From contig CAYFVU010000125.1 of NCBI GenBank assembly GCA_964346645.1, positions 1 to 8,970 on the forward strand: 8,970 nucleotides of DNA, written 5' to 3'. A model generated the notes under the pieces. That model had not been told where the DNA came from. It saw only the letters and a list, made by a program, of their open reading frames with translations, and made no database searches. Each line of letters begins with the position of its first letter. Within the stretch, counting starts at the first letter, position 1. Position numbers and translations under genes: made by a program. Source of the DNA: CAYFVU01 sp964346645 (GTDB lineage: Bacteria; Spirochaetota; Spirochaetia; DSM-16054; Sediminispirochaetaceae). Positions 1 to 6,808 of the stretch are shown piece by piece.

Positions 1-1595
1 CCTTCCTTGTCCATTCCAGATATCGAGATGTTCGGGTCGCCGTGGGCGCCGGTGGCGATGAGGATGCGCTCGAAACCCTGCTCCCTCATCTGCTCGAGAG
101 TGATGTCCTTGCCGACGTCCACGCCGGTGCGGATCTTCACGCCCATGCGCTGCACGCGGTCTACCTCCATCTTCAGGATGTGCTTCGGCAGCCTGAACTC
201 GGGAATACCGACGGCCAGCATGCCTCCGGCTACGGGGAGGGACTCGAAGATGGTCACGTCGTAGCCCACCCTCGCCAGGTAGTAGGCCGAGGTGAGTCCT
301 GCGGGACCGGCACCCACTACGGCCACCTTCTTGTCCTTCTTCGGCAGCATCTCCGGCAGCGGCAGCTCGTTGCCGAAACTCTCGTAGGTCTTGTCGGCGG
401 CCATCCTCTTTATGAGCCGGATCTGCAGCGGATCGTCGAAGAGGGCGCGCCGGCACTGTCCTTCACACGGATGATCGCAGACGCGGCCGCAGATTCCGGG
501 GAAGGGGTTGGTCAGGCTGATGGTCTCGTAGGCGGAGACGTAGTTGCCCTTGCGCACCATGTCGAGGTACATCGGCACGTCGACACCTGCGGGACAGGCC
601 TCCTGGCACTTCGCATAGTAAGGTTGGTAGGTAAACTCGAGCTTCGCCTTCCGCTCCTCCGTGGGAAAGTTCGGAAGCGCCACGCCCTTGACCGCAGGTA
701 AGTTGGAGTAGCCGAGCTGATCGAGGAGAATCGAGGTGTCGTGGCAGAGCTTGGTAAAGTGCTCGATGCCCCGGATGATCGCGCTCGAGCAGACTCCCAG
801 CGCCTGTGCGCCGGCCATGAGGTACTCGATCGCATCCTCCGCCCTGGTTATTCCGCCGATGCCGACGAGGTTATCGCAGCCGTTACGGGCGATCTCGGAG
901 ACGACGCGCATCGAGACCGGCCGCATGGCCGAGCCGGAGAGCCAGCCGTAGCCGTCGCCGCTCATCATCTCGGGACGGGCGTGCTCGATGTCGATCTTGA
1001 GTGTCGGCCCGAGCGAATCGATTGCCGAAATGGCGTCGGCACCGTTTTCCATGCACCTCTGCGCGGTGGCCACCGGATCGGGCCAGTTGCCACTCAGCTT
1101 GCAGATTACCGGAATACTCACCCTCTCCTTCGTTGCCTGCAGCATCGGAATGAGGGTGTCCTCGGTGTAGGAGACGAGCTCGATCATGTCGGCGCCGGCC
1201 TCCTGGCACTTCTTGACGATCGCCTCGGCCTCCGGCAGGGTGTGCCCCACACTGGCGATTACCACCGCGCCGGCCTCCTTGGCCATCGGGATCTCGCGGT
1301 CGAACCAGACCTCGGGGGCCGAATCGGCCCACTTCTCGCAGTTTATCAGCGAATCCTCGTCGACGATGCCGATGTGGTTTACCGGGTTTTCGGCAGCCTC
1401 GCTGCGTATCGTCTTGGTAACCACCGCACCTGCTCCGGCCTCGTGCGCCCGGATGAGTCCTTCCGCCGCATAGGAGAGGGGACCCGATGAGAGAATGAAG
1501 GGGCTCTGCATCTTCACTCCGCACAACTCGGTGCTAAGATCCGCCCCCTTGAGTTCTCGAATACTGATATTCGATGTGTTTTCCGTACTAGCCAT
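1..1595 (-). CDS. PreA-like (DHOD-fold) domain fused to PreT/GltD-like Fe-S/FAD oxidoreductase, partial
   Basis: Continuous frame of 531 codons from an ATG, still open at the left edge, so the C-terminus is missing. Residues ~20-310 form an FMN-binding dihydroorotate dehydrogenase-type barrel of the PreA/DPD kind (HEAGAGAVVTKTIR near 51-64, GWLSGSAMRP 217-226, GIGGITRAEDAIEYLMAGA 245-263). Residues ~330-400 are the Cys-rich domain found at the N-terminus of GltD/PreT (C330-x3-C334-P, then C369, C373, C377, C381). A Rossmann FAD motif GAGPAG follows at 428-433, then GGMLAVGIPEFRLP at 457-470, typical of GltD. The NADPH-binding part must lie outside. Expected activity, by family, is NAD(P)H-linked reduction or oxidation of a cyclic substrate, with FAD, Fe-S and FMN on one chain. 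GGAGG six bases before the ATG supports the start. It follows the amidohydrolase by 45 bases, so is probably cotranscribed. Oddities: PreA-then-PreT order, and no active-site Cys in the barrel (VSYTED at 141-146). Substrate unknown. Confidence 0.9.
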   Translation of the reverse strand, partial: MASTENTSNISIRELKGADLSTELCGVKMQSPFILSSGPLSYAAEGLIRAHEAGAGAVVTKTIRSEAAENPVNHIGIVDEDSLINCEKWADSAPEVWFDREIPMAKEAGAVVIASVGHTLPEAEAIVKKCQEAGADMIELVSYTEDTLIPMLQATKERVSIPVICKLSGNWPDPVATAQRCMENGADAISAIDSLGPTLKIDIEHARPEMMSGDGYGWLSGSAMRPVSMRVVSEIARNGCDNLVGIGGITRAEDAIEYLMAGAQALGVCSSAIIRGIEHFTKLCHDTSILLDQLGYSNLPAVKGVALPNFPTEERKAKLEFTYQPYYAKCQEACPAGVDVPMYLDMVRKGNYVSAYETISLTNPFPGICGRVCDHPCEGQCRRALFDDPLQIRLIKRMAADKTYESFGNELPLPEMLPKKDKKVAVVGAGPAGLTSAYYLARVGYDVTIFESLPVAGGMLAVGIPEFRLPKHILKMEVDRVQRMGVKIRTGVDVGKDITLEQMREQGFERILIATGAHGDPNISISGMDKE

Positions 1596-1601
1596 GCTTT
1601 T

Positions 1602-1606
1602 CCTCC
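1602..1606 (-). promoter_or_regulatory. Shine-Dalgarno of the PreA-PreT fusion gene
   Basis: GGAGG on the minus strand with a six-base spacer (AAAAGC) before the ATG. It fixes the start of the fusion protein and excludes the later in-frame ATG codons. Confidence 0.75.
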
Positions 1607-1640
1607 GTTGTTTATGCTCCGCTGTCTGGTATTTCGCGGG

Positions 1641-2954
1641 CTACTTCATTTTCCAGAACTCTTCAGTTGCCCTACGGAGTTCCGCCTTGGTCTTCTCTTC
1701 GTCGATCGTCAGGAGCTCGCCGTTCTCCTTCAGCAGCCTGCCGTTTACCACCACCTCGGAGACGTTCTCCGGATTGCGAAAGAGGACCAACTGGTCGTAG
1801 ACGTTTTTCTCATGTATCGGAGTGGGAGTGTCGAGCTTTATCGTGATGAGGTCCGCGAGAAGTCCCTCTTCGATTCTCCCGATGTCGTCACGTCCCACGG
1901 CCTTCGCCCCCTGTGCGGTAGCGAGGTCGTAGACGAGATCCGCCGGCATAACCTCCGGACTCTGATGGTGGGCCTTGTGGATCAGGAAAGCCCCCCGCAT
2001 AACCTCGAAGAAGTTGTTCACATAACCGTCGGTGCCGAGGCCGTTGGTGACGCCCTTCTCCTGGTAGGCCGGAATCGGGGCGACTCCCCCGCCGACCTCG
2101 CAGTTCGATAACGGCATGTGGACGATCCGCACACCGCGGTCGGCCACGATGCCGATCTCCTTCTCGTTCAGCTGCACGCCCTGCGAGGCAACCACGTTGC
2201 TGTCGAGGTAGCCCCACTCGTCGTAGAGCTCGACGGGCCGCTTGCCGTAGCGCTCGGCCACCCACTCCGGCTCGTAGACGCTCTCGGAGAGGTGCATGTG
2301 GATGTCGGTTTTCAGATCGTCGGCGAGCTCCTTCGCCTGGACGATGTACTCCTTGTCCGCGGTAAAGAGGGTGTGGATCGACATCAGCCCCTGCACGAGG
2401 TTTCCCGGCTTGTTGTGGGCCCGCACGAAGTCTGCATTCTCCTTCAGCCCCGTCTGTCCGTTCTCCTTGCTCATCCGTTCGCAGGCCTCGAAGCTGAGAA
2501 GGGCCCGGAGGCCTGCCTTCTCCACTATCTCCCGTTCGACCTCGAGCGCCCCGGGAATCGAATTCGGTCCCTCGAGCACCTCGAGAAAGGTGGTTATGCC
2601 GCTCTTGATCATCTCCACGCAGGCCCATCTGGTGGTGATGTCCACCATCCTATGGTCGATGCGGTTCTCCATAAAGGGCCACCAGAAGTCCTCGAGAAAG
2701 CTCGTGAAGTCGGTTACCGCAGCATCGACGGTGATACCGTGGGAGAGCACACCGTACATGTGCATGTGCCCGTTCACGAAGCCCGGCGACAGCAGCTTGT
2801 CCGTCGCATCTATGACCCTATCCGCTCCCTCGATCGAGAGCGAGTCATTCGGACCGACCTGGGAGATGGTCGAGCCTTCGATTCTGACGCCCCAGTCCTT
2901 CTTGAGGCCGTCTTCGTGCAAGAGATACCCGCTCTTGATTACCATATTCGCCAT
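1641..2954 (-). CDS. SsnA-like amidohydrolase / aminohydrolase (TRZ/ATZ family)
   Basis: 437-residue metal-dependent hydrolase of the amidohydrolase superfamily, in the group with SsnA, MTA/SAH deaminase, guanine deaminase and atrazine hydrolases; usual family length. The small beta domain is split between residues ~1-58 and ~365-430. Metal ligands visible are H63 and H65 (NGHMHMYG), H221 (HMHLSES, with E224) and D309 (LGTDG); H194 (SIHTLF) matches the substrate-side His. The stretch FLEDFWWPF (87-95) and the SFEACER region resemble E. coli SsnA, from memory. The family would hydrolyse an amino or similar group from an N-heterocycle, in the cytoplasm. It sits between two PreA-like genes, which suggests one pathway. 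Oddity: the catalytic His of the A-H-C/G motif is Gln (Q258 in VASQGVQL). AGGGG eight bases upstream supports this ATG; an out-of-frame ATG four bases earlier gives only a 63-residue frame. Exact substrate unknown. Confidence 0.88.
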   Translation of the reverse strand: MANMVIKSGYLLHEDGLKKDWGVRIEGSTISQVGPNDSLSIEGADRVIDATDKLLSPGFVNGHMHMYGVLSHGITVDAAVTDFTSFLEDFWWPFMENRIDHRMVDITTRWACVEMIKSGITTFLEVLEGPNSIPGALEVEREIVEKAGLRALLSFEACERMSKENGQTGLKENADFVRAHNKPGNLVQGLMSIHTLFTADKEYIVQAKELADDLKTDIHMHLSESVYEPEWVAERYGKRPVELYDEWGYLDSNVVASQGVQLNEKEIGIVADRGVRIVHMPLSNCEVGGGVAPIPAYQEKGVTNGLGTDGYVNNFFEVMRGAFLIHKAHHQSPEVMPADLVYDLATAQGAKAVGRDDIGRIEEGLLADLITIKLDTPTPIHEKNVYDQLVLFRNPENVSEVVVNGRLLKENGELLTIDEEKTKAELRRATEEFWKMK

Positions 2955-3076
2955 ACATACAACCCCTATTGCTTGTGTGATTGATGGGGGAAGTGTATAA
3001 CGAAGCTCCCCATTCTACAAGATTCCACAGGGGCAAAACGGCAAATTTAGTTAAACGATTAATTATAAATCGGCGA
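2955..3076. other. AT-rich intergenic spacer between preA-like gene and amidohydrolase
   Basis: 122 bases with no gene, clearly more AT-rich than the flanking coding DNA. On the minus strand a perfect TATAAT hexamer (plus-strand 3062-3067) lies just after the upstream stop, but I find no good -35 box at 16-18 bp. The hexamer lies inside a weak inverted repeat (CGATT / AATCG, 3056-3072). The spacer could hold a secondary promoter or a leader for the amidohydrolase gene, or simply be an mRNA spacer inside one operon. Confidence 0.5.
2984..3013. repeat. Inverted repeat ATGGGG / CCCCAT upstream of amidohydrolase gene
   Basis: Six-base perfect arms (2984-2989 and 3008-3013) separated by 18 bases, about 30 bases before the amidohydrolase start. 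It could be a protein-binding site or a leader hairpin. The arms are short and the loop long, so chance is possible. Confidence 0.3.
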
Positions 3077-4165
3077 TCAGATGCCGGATCTCGTCAGCGC
3101 ATCGGTAGGACACACCGAGGTGCACAGCCCGCAGTAGCGGCAGCGGTAGGGGTCGAGCCCCATCTCCTTGGTCTCGAGATCGAGGGAGCGGGCCTCGTAG
3201 GGGCAGACGACGACACAGCGGTTGCAGGCGATGCAGAGCTGCTTGTCGTAGTAGAACTCGAACTTTCGAAAGACCTCCTCCTCGTAGAGGTTCGGCAGGG
3301 CGACGCCTATTACCTCCTGCAGGCTCGCGTAGCCGAGCTCCTCGAGTTTCTTTGCTATACCCTTGTTTAGGGTCCCTATGTAGTCCACCCCCTTGAGGAT
3401 GAGCGCGGTGCAGACGCCTACCGCACGTGCGCCGGCCATCAGCATCTCGACCGCATCGTCGGCCTTCATGACACCTCCGAGTCCGATTACCGGTTTTTCC
3501 GTACTGTCGGCTATTTCGGCCACATAGCGCATGGCGATCGGTTTTATTCCCGCGCCGCTGAGCCACCCGAAGCCACGTTTGCCCGCCACTTGCGGACGCG
3601 CGGTCTCGATGTCTATGCTCAAGACCGGACCGATAGAGTCCATTGCGGTGATCCCGTCGACACCCATTTCCAGCAGCTCCCGCGCCGTCGCCGTGGCGTC
3701 GGTCCAGTTCGGGCTTATCTTGACCACCACCGGTTTGTCTGTCAGCCGCTTCGCGAGCTCGGCCATCGGCTTTACCGTCTCCGGTTGATAGGAGACGATC
3801 TCGAAGAAGTCCGCCCCCGCCTCGTCGGCCGGCTCGAGCCAGTGTTCGATCTCGTCGGGGGTGTGTCCGATACTCGCGACTACGACCACTCCCGCCTTCT
3901 TCGCTTCGGGGATCTCCCTGTCGATCCACTCTTCGCCGCTTATGTCGGTCCACTTCTCCGCATTTATCAGGAAGTTCTTGTCGGTCTCGGAGATGTGCGG
4001 GTACGGGTTCTTTGCCGGTTCGTCGCGTATCGTCTTGGTCACGACCGCACCTGCGCCGGCCTCGTGAAGGCGTATCATGCCCTCGGCTCCGTAACTCAAC
4101 GGACCCGATCCTACAATGATCGGGCTCTGCATCTCGATGCCGAAAATATTGGTGCTTAGATCCAT
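3077..4165 (-). CDS. PreA-like DHOD-fold flavoprotein with two [4Fe-4S] motifs
   Basis: 362 residues. Residues ~8-295 form an FMN-binding barrel of the dihydroorotate dehydrogenase/PreA type (HEAGAGAVVTKTIR 34-47, VVVKISPNWTDA 146-157, GLGGVMKADDAVEMLMAGA 228-246). The C-terminus is a ferredoxin-like domain with two complete cluster motifs: C311-xx-C314-xx-C317-xxx-C321-P and C342-xx-C345-xx-C348-xxx-C352-P. That is the PreA layout (NAD-dependent dihydropyrimidine dehydrogenase subunit), somewhat shorter than E. coli PreA. It is a clear paralogue of the barrel in the fusion two genes downstream. By family it would exchange electrons between FMN and its Fe-S clusters and a PreT-type partner, which the fusion could provide. 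The site matching DPD NLSCP reads EIVSYQP (122-128), without Cys; the DPD Asn-Thr pair is D176-S177. The ATG was chosen for GAGGAGAGG six bases upstream and a matching promoter; an open frame extends upstream but would overlap the permease gene. Substrate unknown. Confidence 0.88.
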   Translation of the reverse strand: MDLSTNIFGIEMQSPIIVGSGPLSYGAEGMIRLHEAGAGAVVTKTIRDEPAKNPYPHISETDKNFLINAEKWTDISGEEWIDREIPEAKKAGVVVVASIGHTPDEIEHWLEPADEAGADFFEIVSYQPETVKPMAELAKRLTDKPVVVKISPNWTDATATARELLEMGVDGITAMDSIGPVLSIDIETARPQVAGKRGFGWLSGAGIKPIAMRYVAEIADSTEKPVIGLGGVMKADDAVEMLMAGARAVGVCTALILKGVDYIGTLNKGIAKKLEELGYASLQEVIGVALPNLYEEEVFRKFEFYYDKQLCIACNRCVVVCPYEARSLDLETKEMGLDPYRCRYCGLCTSVCPTDALTRSGI

Positions 4166-4171
4166 ACTGTG

Positions 4172-4180
4172 CCTCTCCTC
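4172..4180 (-). promoter_or_regulatory. Shine-Dalgarno of the preA-like gene
   Basis: GAGGAGAGG on the minus strand, six bases (CACAGT) before the ATG. It decides the start against upstream in-frame ATG codons that lie inside the permease gene. Confidence 0.7.
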
Positions 4181-4187
4181 GCAGTCA

Positions 4188-4216
4188 AGTATAGGGAGAA
4201 ATCGGCTCGGGTTCAA
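4188..4216 (-). promoter_or_regulatory. Sigma-70-type promoter for the preA / amidohydrolase / fusion operon
   Basis: On the minus strand TTGAAC (-35, plus positions 4211-4216) and TATACT (-10, 4188-4193) are separated by exactly 17 bases. It starts two bases after the permease stop codon, and the predicted transcription start would leave a leader of about 20 bases carrying the Shine-Dalgarno. This suggests that the catabolic genes have their own promoter, although read-through from the exporter is not excluded. Confidence 0.6.
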
Positions 4217-4218
4217 AC

Positions 4219-5058
4219 CTATCGGCTGCGAAATCTCCTGCGGAGTGCCCAGACCGCCGGTACGAGCAACAGCCCCTCCAGGAACAGGGCCGCGCCTGCG
4301 CAGCACGCTATTCCACCGAAGAGCCGTCCATCGGCGAGGAAGACCCCGGGTACGTCGCTGCGGGCGGTCACGAGCGCGAAGAGTCCCAGCCACGCCCGAA
4401 AAGCGGGCACGGAGAAGACGAGCTGCAAGAGTTCGGCCACTCGCCCGGGAATCAGGTACCAGGCGGGCGCCGCTATGATCACGAAACTGCTGAGCTTAGA
4501 AAGGGCGAGCCCCGAGACCTTGTCTCTCGCGAAGAGGATGAGAAACAGGGCGATGAGCGGTCCGGAGAACACACTCGGCAGCAGAGCAATGGCCGCCGCC
4601 GCGGAGATCTCCCATGTCCCTGCCGCCGCCCCCGCCGTTCGGGGCCCCATCGAGTCCGCATACTGAGGGAGAAGCGGAAGAAGGAGGAGGAAGACGACTG
4701 CGGTAAAGAGCAGGCTCAGGATACCGGTCTCTACCAGCCGGAAGGAGAGATAGCCCGTCCGCCCCAGCGGAACGACCGCATATGCATCCGTGATCCCCGA
4801 ATCCCGCTCTTCGAGAACGAGCAAACCGATCATCATGCCGGCTAACAGGGGAGGTAACTGAATAAAGCAGGCAGCGAGAGCCGGAACATGTGCTGCGAGA
4901 GACACACCGAAACGATGGTCTACGAAGTCCACCGCCATGGGAATCAAGAGCCTCAAGCCCGCGCCGATCAGAAACGGGGAGAGGAGCAGGAATCCGAATG
5001 TGAGGTCCCGCCTCATGTTGCGCATATCCGCGCCGATGAGTGCAATGTACGCTCTCAT
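4219..5058 (-). CDS. ABC-2 type exporter permease, second subunit
   Basis: 279 residues, integral inner-membrane protein. About six hydrophobic segments can be seen (roughly 19-40, 58-82, 110-131, 151-176, 188-206 and 246-269). Between segments 2 and 3 is a charged stretch, EERDSGITDAYAVVPL (83-98), of the kind that contacts the ATPase in ABC-2 permeases. The C-terminus is basic (RRRFRSR), as expected for a cytoplasmic tail. The ATG overlaps the TGA of the preceding permease gene in an ATGA junction, which points to translational coupling and fixes the start; a longer in-frame extension upstream would only be a shadow of permease 1. With the partner permease it would form the membrane channel of an exporter. 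Gene order and size match systems annotated as fluoroquinolone transport permeases, but the cargo cannot be read from sequence. Confidence 0.85.
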   Translation of the reverse strand: MRAYIALIGADMRNMRRDLTFGFLLLSPFLIGAGLRLLIPMAVDFVDHRFGVSLAAHVPALAACFIQLPPLLAGMMIGLLVLEERDSGITDAYAVVPLGRTGYLSFRLVETGILSLLFTAVVFLLLLPLLPQYADSMGPRTAGAAAGTWEISAAAAIALLPSVFSGPLIALFLILFARDKVSGLALSKLSSFVIIAAPAWYLIPGRVAELLQLVFSVPAFRAWLGLFALVTARSDVPGVFLADGRLFGGIACCAGAALFLEGLLLVPAVWALRRRFRSR

Positions 5059-5840
5059 TCCTCCTCCCCTACTGTGTGAAGTATGTACGTCAGAAAGCCG
5101 CGGCGGGCGAGCACGGCCGAGCCCACAGCCCACAGGCACAGTACCGCAGCGGCGGCCCACAAGTCGAACGCATTCACCGCCAACGGCCCTGCTCCGGAGC
5201 CTATCTCGAGCCAGGTAAAGCCGACAGCATAGGAAGACATACCCAGCCCAGCCTCCAGCAGACGCACCGCGGCACCGGTGGGAAGCAGCCCGAGGAGGGG
5301 ATGTGTCCAGATGCGCAGCACTTCGAGGACCGGTACGAAGAGTGGGGCCATCACGGCCGTGGCGACGACGAAGTAGGAGTTGATGCCGGAGGTCCGAACG
5401 GAAAGATATATCCCGAGAAATATGAAGATGAGCGAAGTCCCGATTAGCCCGACCGCAAGAGGCAGCGGGTCGAGCCGCTGCACGCCGACCCCCGCGACGG
5501 AAATGATTCCGCTCACCACGACGGCTATGAGGATGAGGGAGGCAGCCCTCACCGCGATGAAGCGCATAGGACTGAGGGGTGTGACGAAGAGCCCCTCGTA
5601 GACCCGTTCTTCTCGTTCCCACTGCACGATCGCCCCGACGAAGAAAAATCCCAGAGCGGTGGTGTCGGTGTAGAGGAGAATCAAGGTGACTACGGCCCTT
5701 GCCTCGGTGGGAAGGTAGATGAGCAGCAGCACGTACAGCAGCGTCACCAGGGCATAGGCGCCTATGATCCCCCGTCGAAGATGGGAGAGGAGGTCATACT
5801 TCAGCATGACCGTGGGAAAACCGGCGCGAGCTCGGTTCAT
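5055..5840 (-). CDS. ABC-2 type exporter permease, first subunit
   Basis: 261 residues with about six predicted membrane segments (roughly 25-43, 50-73, 97-119, 128-147, 155-175 and 225-244). The charged loop WEREERVYEGLFVTPLSPMR (74-93) is the typical cytoplasmic coupling helix of ABC-2 export permeases, where drug exporters usually have a similar E-G-T-x-x-P-x-S/x pattern. The N-terminus is short and basic, with no cleaved signal peptide seen. The ATG overlaps the stop of the ATPase gene (ATGA) and its own stop overlaps the start of the second permease (ATGA). The three genes should therefore be made in fixed ratio as one transporter. Cargo unknown. Confidence 0.87.
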   Translation of the reverse strand: MNRARAGFPTVMLKYDLLSHLRRGIIGAYALVTLLYVLLLIYLPTEARAVVTLILLYTDTTALGFFFVGAIVQWEREERVYEGLFVTPLSPMRFIAVRAASLILIAVVVSGIISVAGVGVQRLDPLPLAVGLIGTSLIFIFLGIYLSVRTSGINSYFVVATAVMAPLFVPVLEVLRIWTHPLLGLLPTGAAVRLLEAGLGMSSYAVGFTWLEIGSGAGPLAVNAFDLWAAAAVLCLWAVGSAVLARRGFLTYILHTVGEEE

Positions 5841-6808
5841 GAGAGGCTCCTCCCGGTGATGGCGAGGAAGACCTGTTCGAGATTCGCCTCCTTGGTGTGG
5901 ATCCGCTCCACCTCCCCGGAGTCGAGGAAGTCGAGGAAGTCACCGTTCCTCGCAAGAGCTCCCAACTCGAACTCGCGGCTGTCGAGCACGCCGTCCCGCC
6001 TCAGCTCGACTACCACCCGTCGCTCCCCCTCCTCGCGCATGAGACGGCTCGGGCTGTCTGCGGCGGCGATCCTCCCCTCTATGAGGAATGCAACACGGTC
6101 ACACAACTCTGCCGCCACATTCATGTCGTGGGTGGTCAGGAAGACGGCGGTCCCCCGCCTCTTCTCCTCGAGGATGAGGTCCTTCAGCACCCTCGCGTTG
6201 CCGGGATCGAGACCGCTCGTCGGCTCGTCGAGATAGAGCAACTCCGGTTCCGGCAGGAGGCTCCGGCAAAAGTTCAGGCGCATCTTCATCCCCTTCGAGA
6301 AGGCCTCCACCCGAGTGTGGGCATTCTCTCCGAGGCCTACGAGCGCGAGCAGCTCTTCCGGGTCTCGCGTCCTCCCGCGGTAGAGCGAGCGAAAGAGTCT
6401 CAGATTCTCCAGCGCCGTCAGACGGAGATAGAGGTTCGGCAGCTCGAAGGAGACGCCGATCCGCTCGTACATTTCCGCCCGCGATGCGGCCAGGCTCTCA
6501 CCGAAGACAGCGACTTCCCCTCGGTATCCTCTGAGGATCCCCATCAAGACCTTCTGCGCAGTGCTCTTGCCTGCCCCGCTCGGACCGAGGAAACCGAAGA
6601 TCTCTCCGCGATCCACATGGAAGGTAATTCCTCTGAGGGTGTTCTCGCGGTTACCCGGATACCCGAACTCGAGCTCCTTTACCCGGAGAGCCATACCTCT
6701 CTTCGGCGAGGTCTGATCATCTTCCCGTCCGTTGTTTCCGTCGTTTGAACGGTCGTGCCCGCTGTCGAGTGTTCGGTCGAACATTCGCTTACCGTCGAAA
6801 TCATCCAT
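5837..6808 (-). CDS. ABC transporter ATP-binding protein (ABC-2 / drug-export type)
   Basis: 323 residues. Walker A GPSGAGKST at 75-83, signature FSKGMKMRL at 170-178 (variant of LSGGQ), Walker B LLYLDEP at 190-196, D-loop SGLDP at 198-202 and switch His227 (LTTHDM). After ~250 comes a C-terminal extension ending EANLEQVFLAITGR, as in export ATPases of the DrrA/CcmA type. It powers the two permeases encoded immediately downstream. The motif FGFLGPSGAGKST with SFELPNLYLRLTALENLR resembles ATPases annotated as fluoroquinolone export components. Start: GAAGGAG six bases before this ATG, and the ATG overlaps the repressor stop by eight bases. This gives an unusual hydrophilic, Asp-rich N-terminal stretch (residues 1-38). 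An alternative ATG at codon 39 (plus position 6694), where family homology begins, has GAGAGG only one base away, so is less well placed. Confidence 0.9.
   Translation of the reverse strand: MDDFDGKRMFDRTLDSGHDRSNDGNNGREDDQTSPKRGMALRVKELEFGYPGNRENTLRGITFHVDRGEIFGFLGPSGAGKSTAQKVLMGILRGYRGEVAVFGESLAASRAEMYERIGVSFELPNLYLRLTALENLRLFRSLYRGRTRDPEELLALVGLGENAHTRVEAFSKGMKMRLNFCRSLLPEPELLYLDEPTSGLDPGNARVLKDLILEEKRRGTAVFLTTHDMNVAAELCDRVAFLIEGRIAAADSPSRLMREEGERRVVVELRRDGVLDSREFELGALARNGDFLDFLDSGEVERIHTKEANLEQVFLAITGRSLS
5921..5940. repeat. 9-bp tandem repeat inside ATPase gene
   Basis: GTCGAGGAA occurs twice in tandem followed by GT, encoding FLDFLD (ATPase residues 291-296). It keeps frame and is probably a harmless coding microduplication in the C-terminal extension. 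Confidence 0.55.

Noticed and set aside
42..1490. Long open frames on the plus strand across the fusion gene
   Set aside because: They are antisense shadows in GC-rich coding DNA, low-complexity in composition, without family motifs or ribosome binding sites, and opposite a clear flavoprotein gene.
2845..3036. Small minus-strand frame overlapping the amidohydrolase start
   Set aside because: It is an out-of-frame reading through the amidohydrolase N-terminus with no motif; the amidohydrolase ATG four bases away has the better-placed ribosome binding site and clear homology.
3056..3072. CGATT/AATCG hairpin after the preA-like stop as an intrinsic terminator
   Set aside because: The stem is only five mostly A-T pairs and the following sequence has no real T-run, so termination is unlikely; it is mentioned only as part of the spacer.
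4166..4393. Upstream in-frame extension of the preA-like gene to an ATG inside the permease gene
   Set aside because: The extra 76 residues are Arg-rich and unlike PreA, overlap the permease, and the internal ATG has a strong Shine-Dalgarno and a promoter just upstream.
5059..5622. Long in-frame extension of the second permease into the first permease gene
   Set aside because: The extension is an Arg/His-rich shadow of the first permease. The ATGA overlap and membrane-protein pattern begin at the later ATG.
5781..6748. Plus-strand frames opposite the ABC ATPase
   Set aside because: They are shadows of a gene with complete Walker A, signature, Walker B and switch-His motifs.
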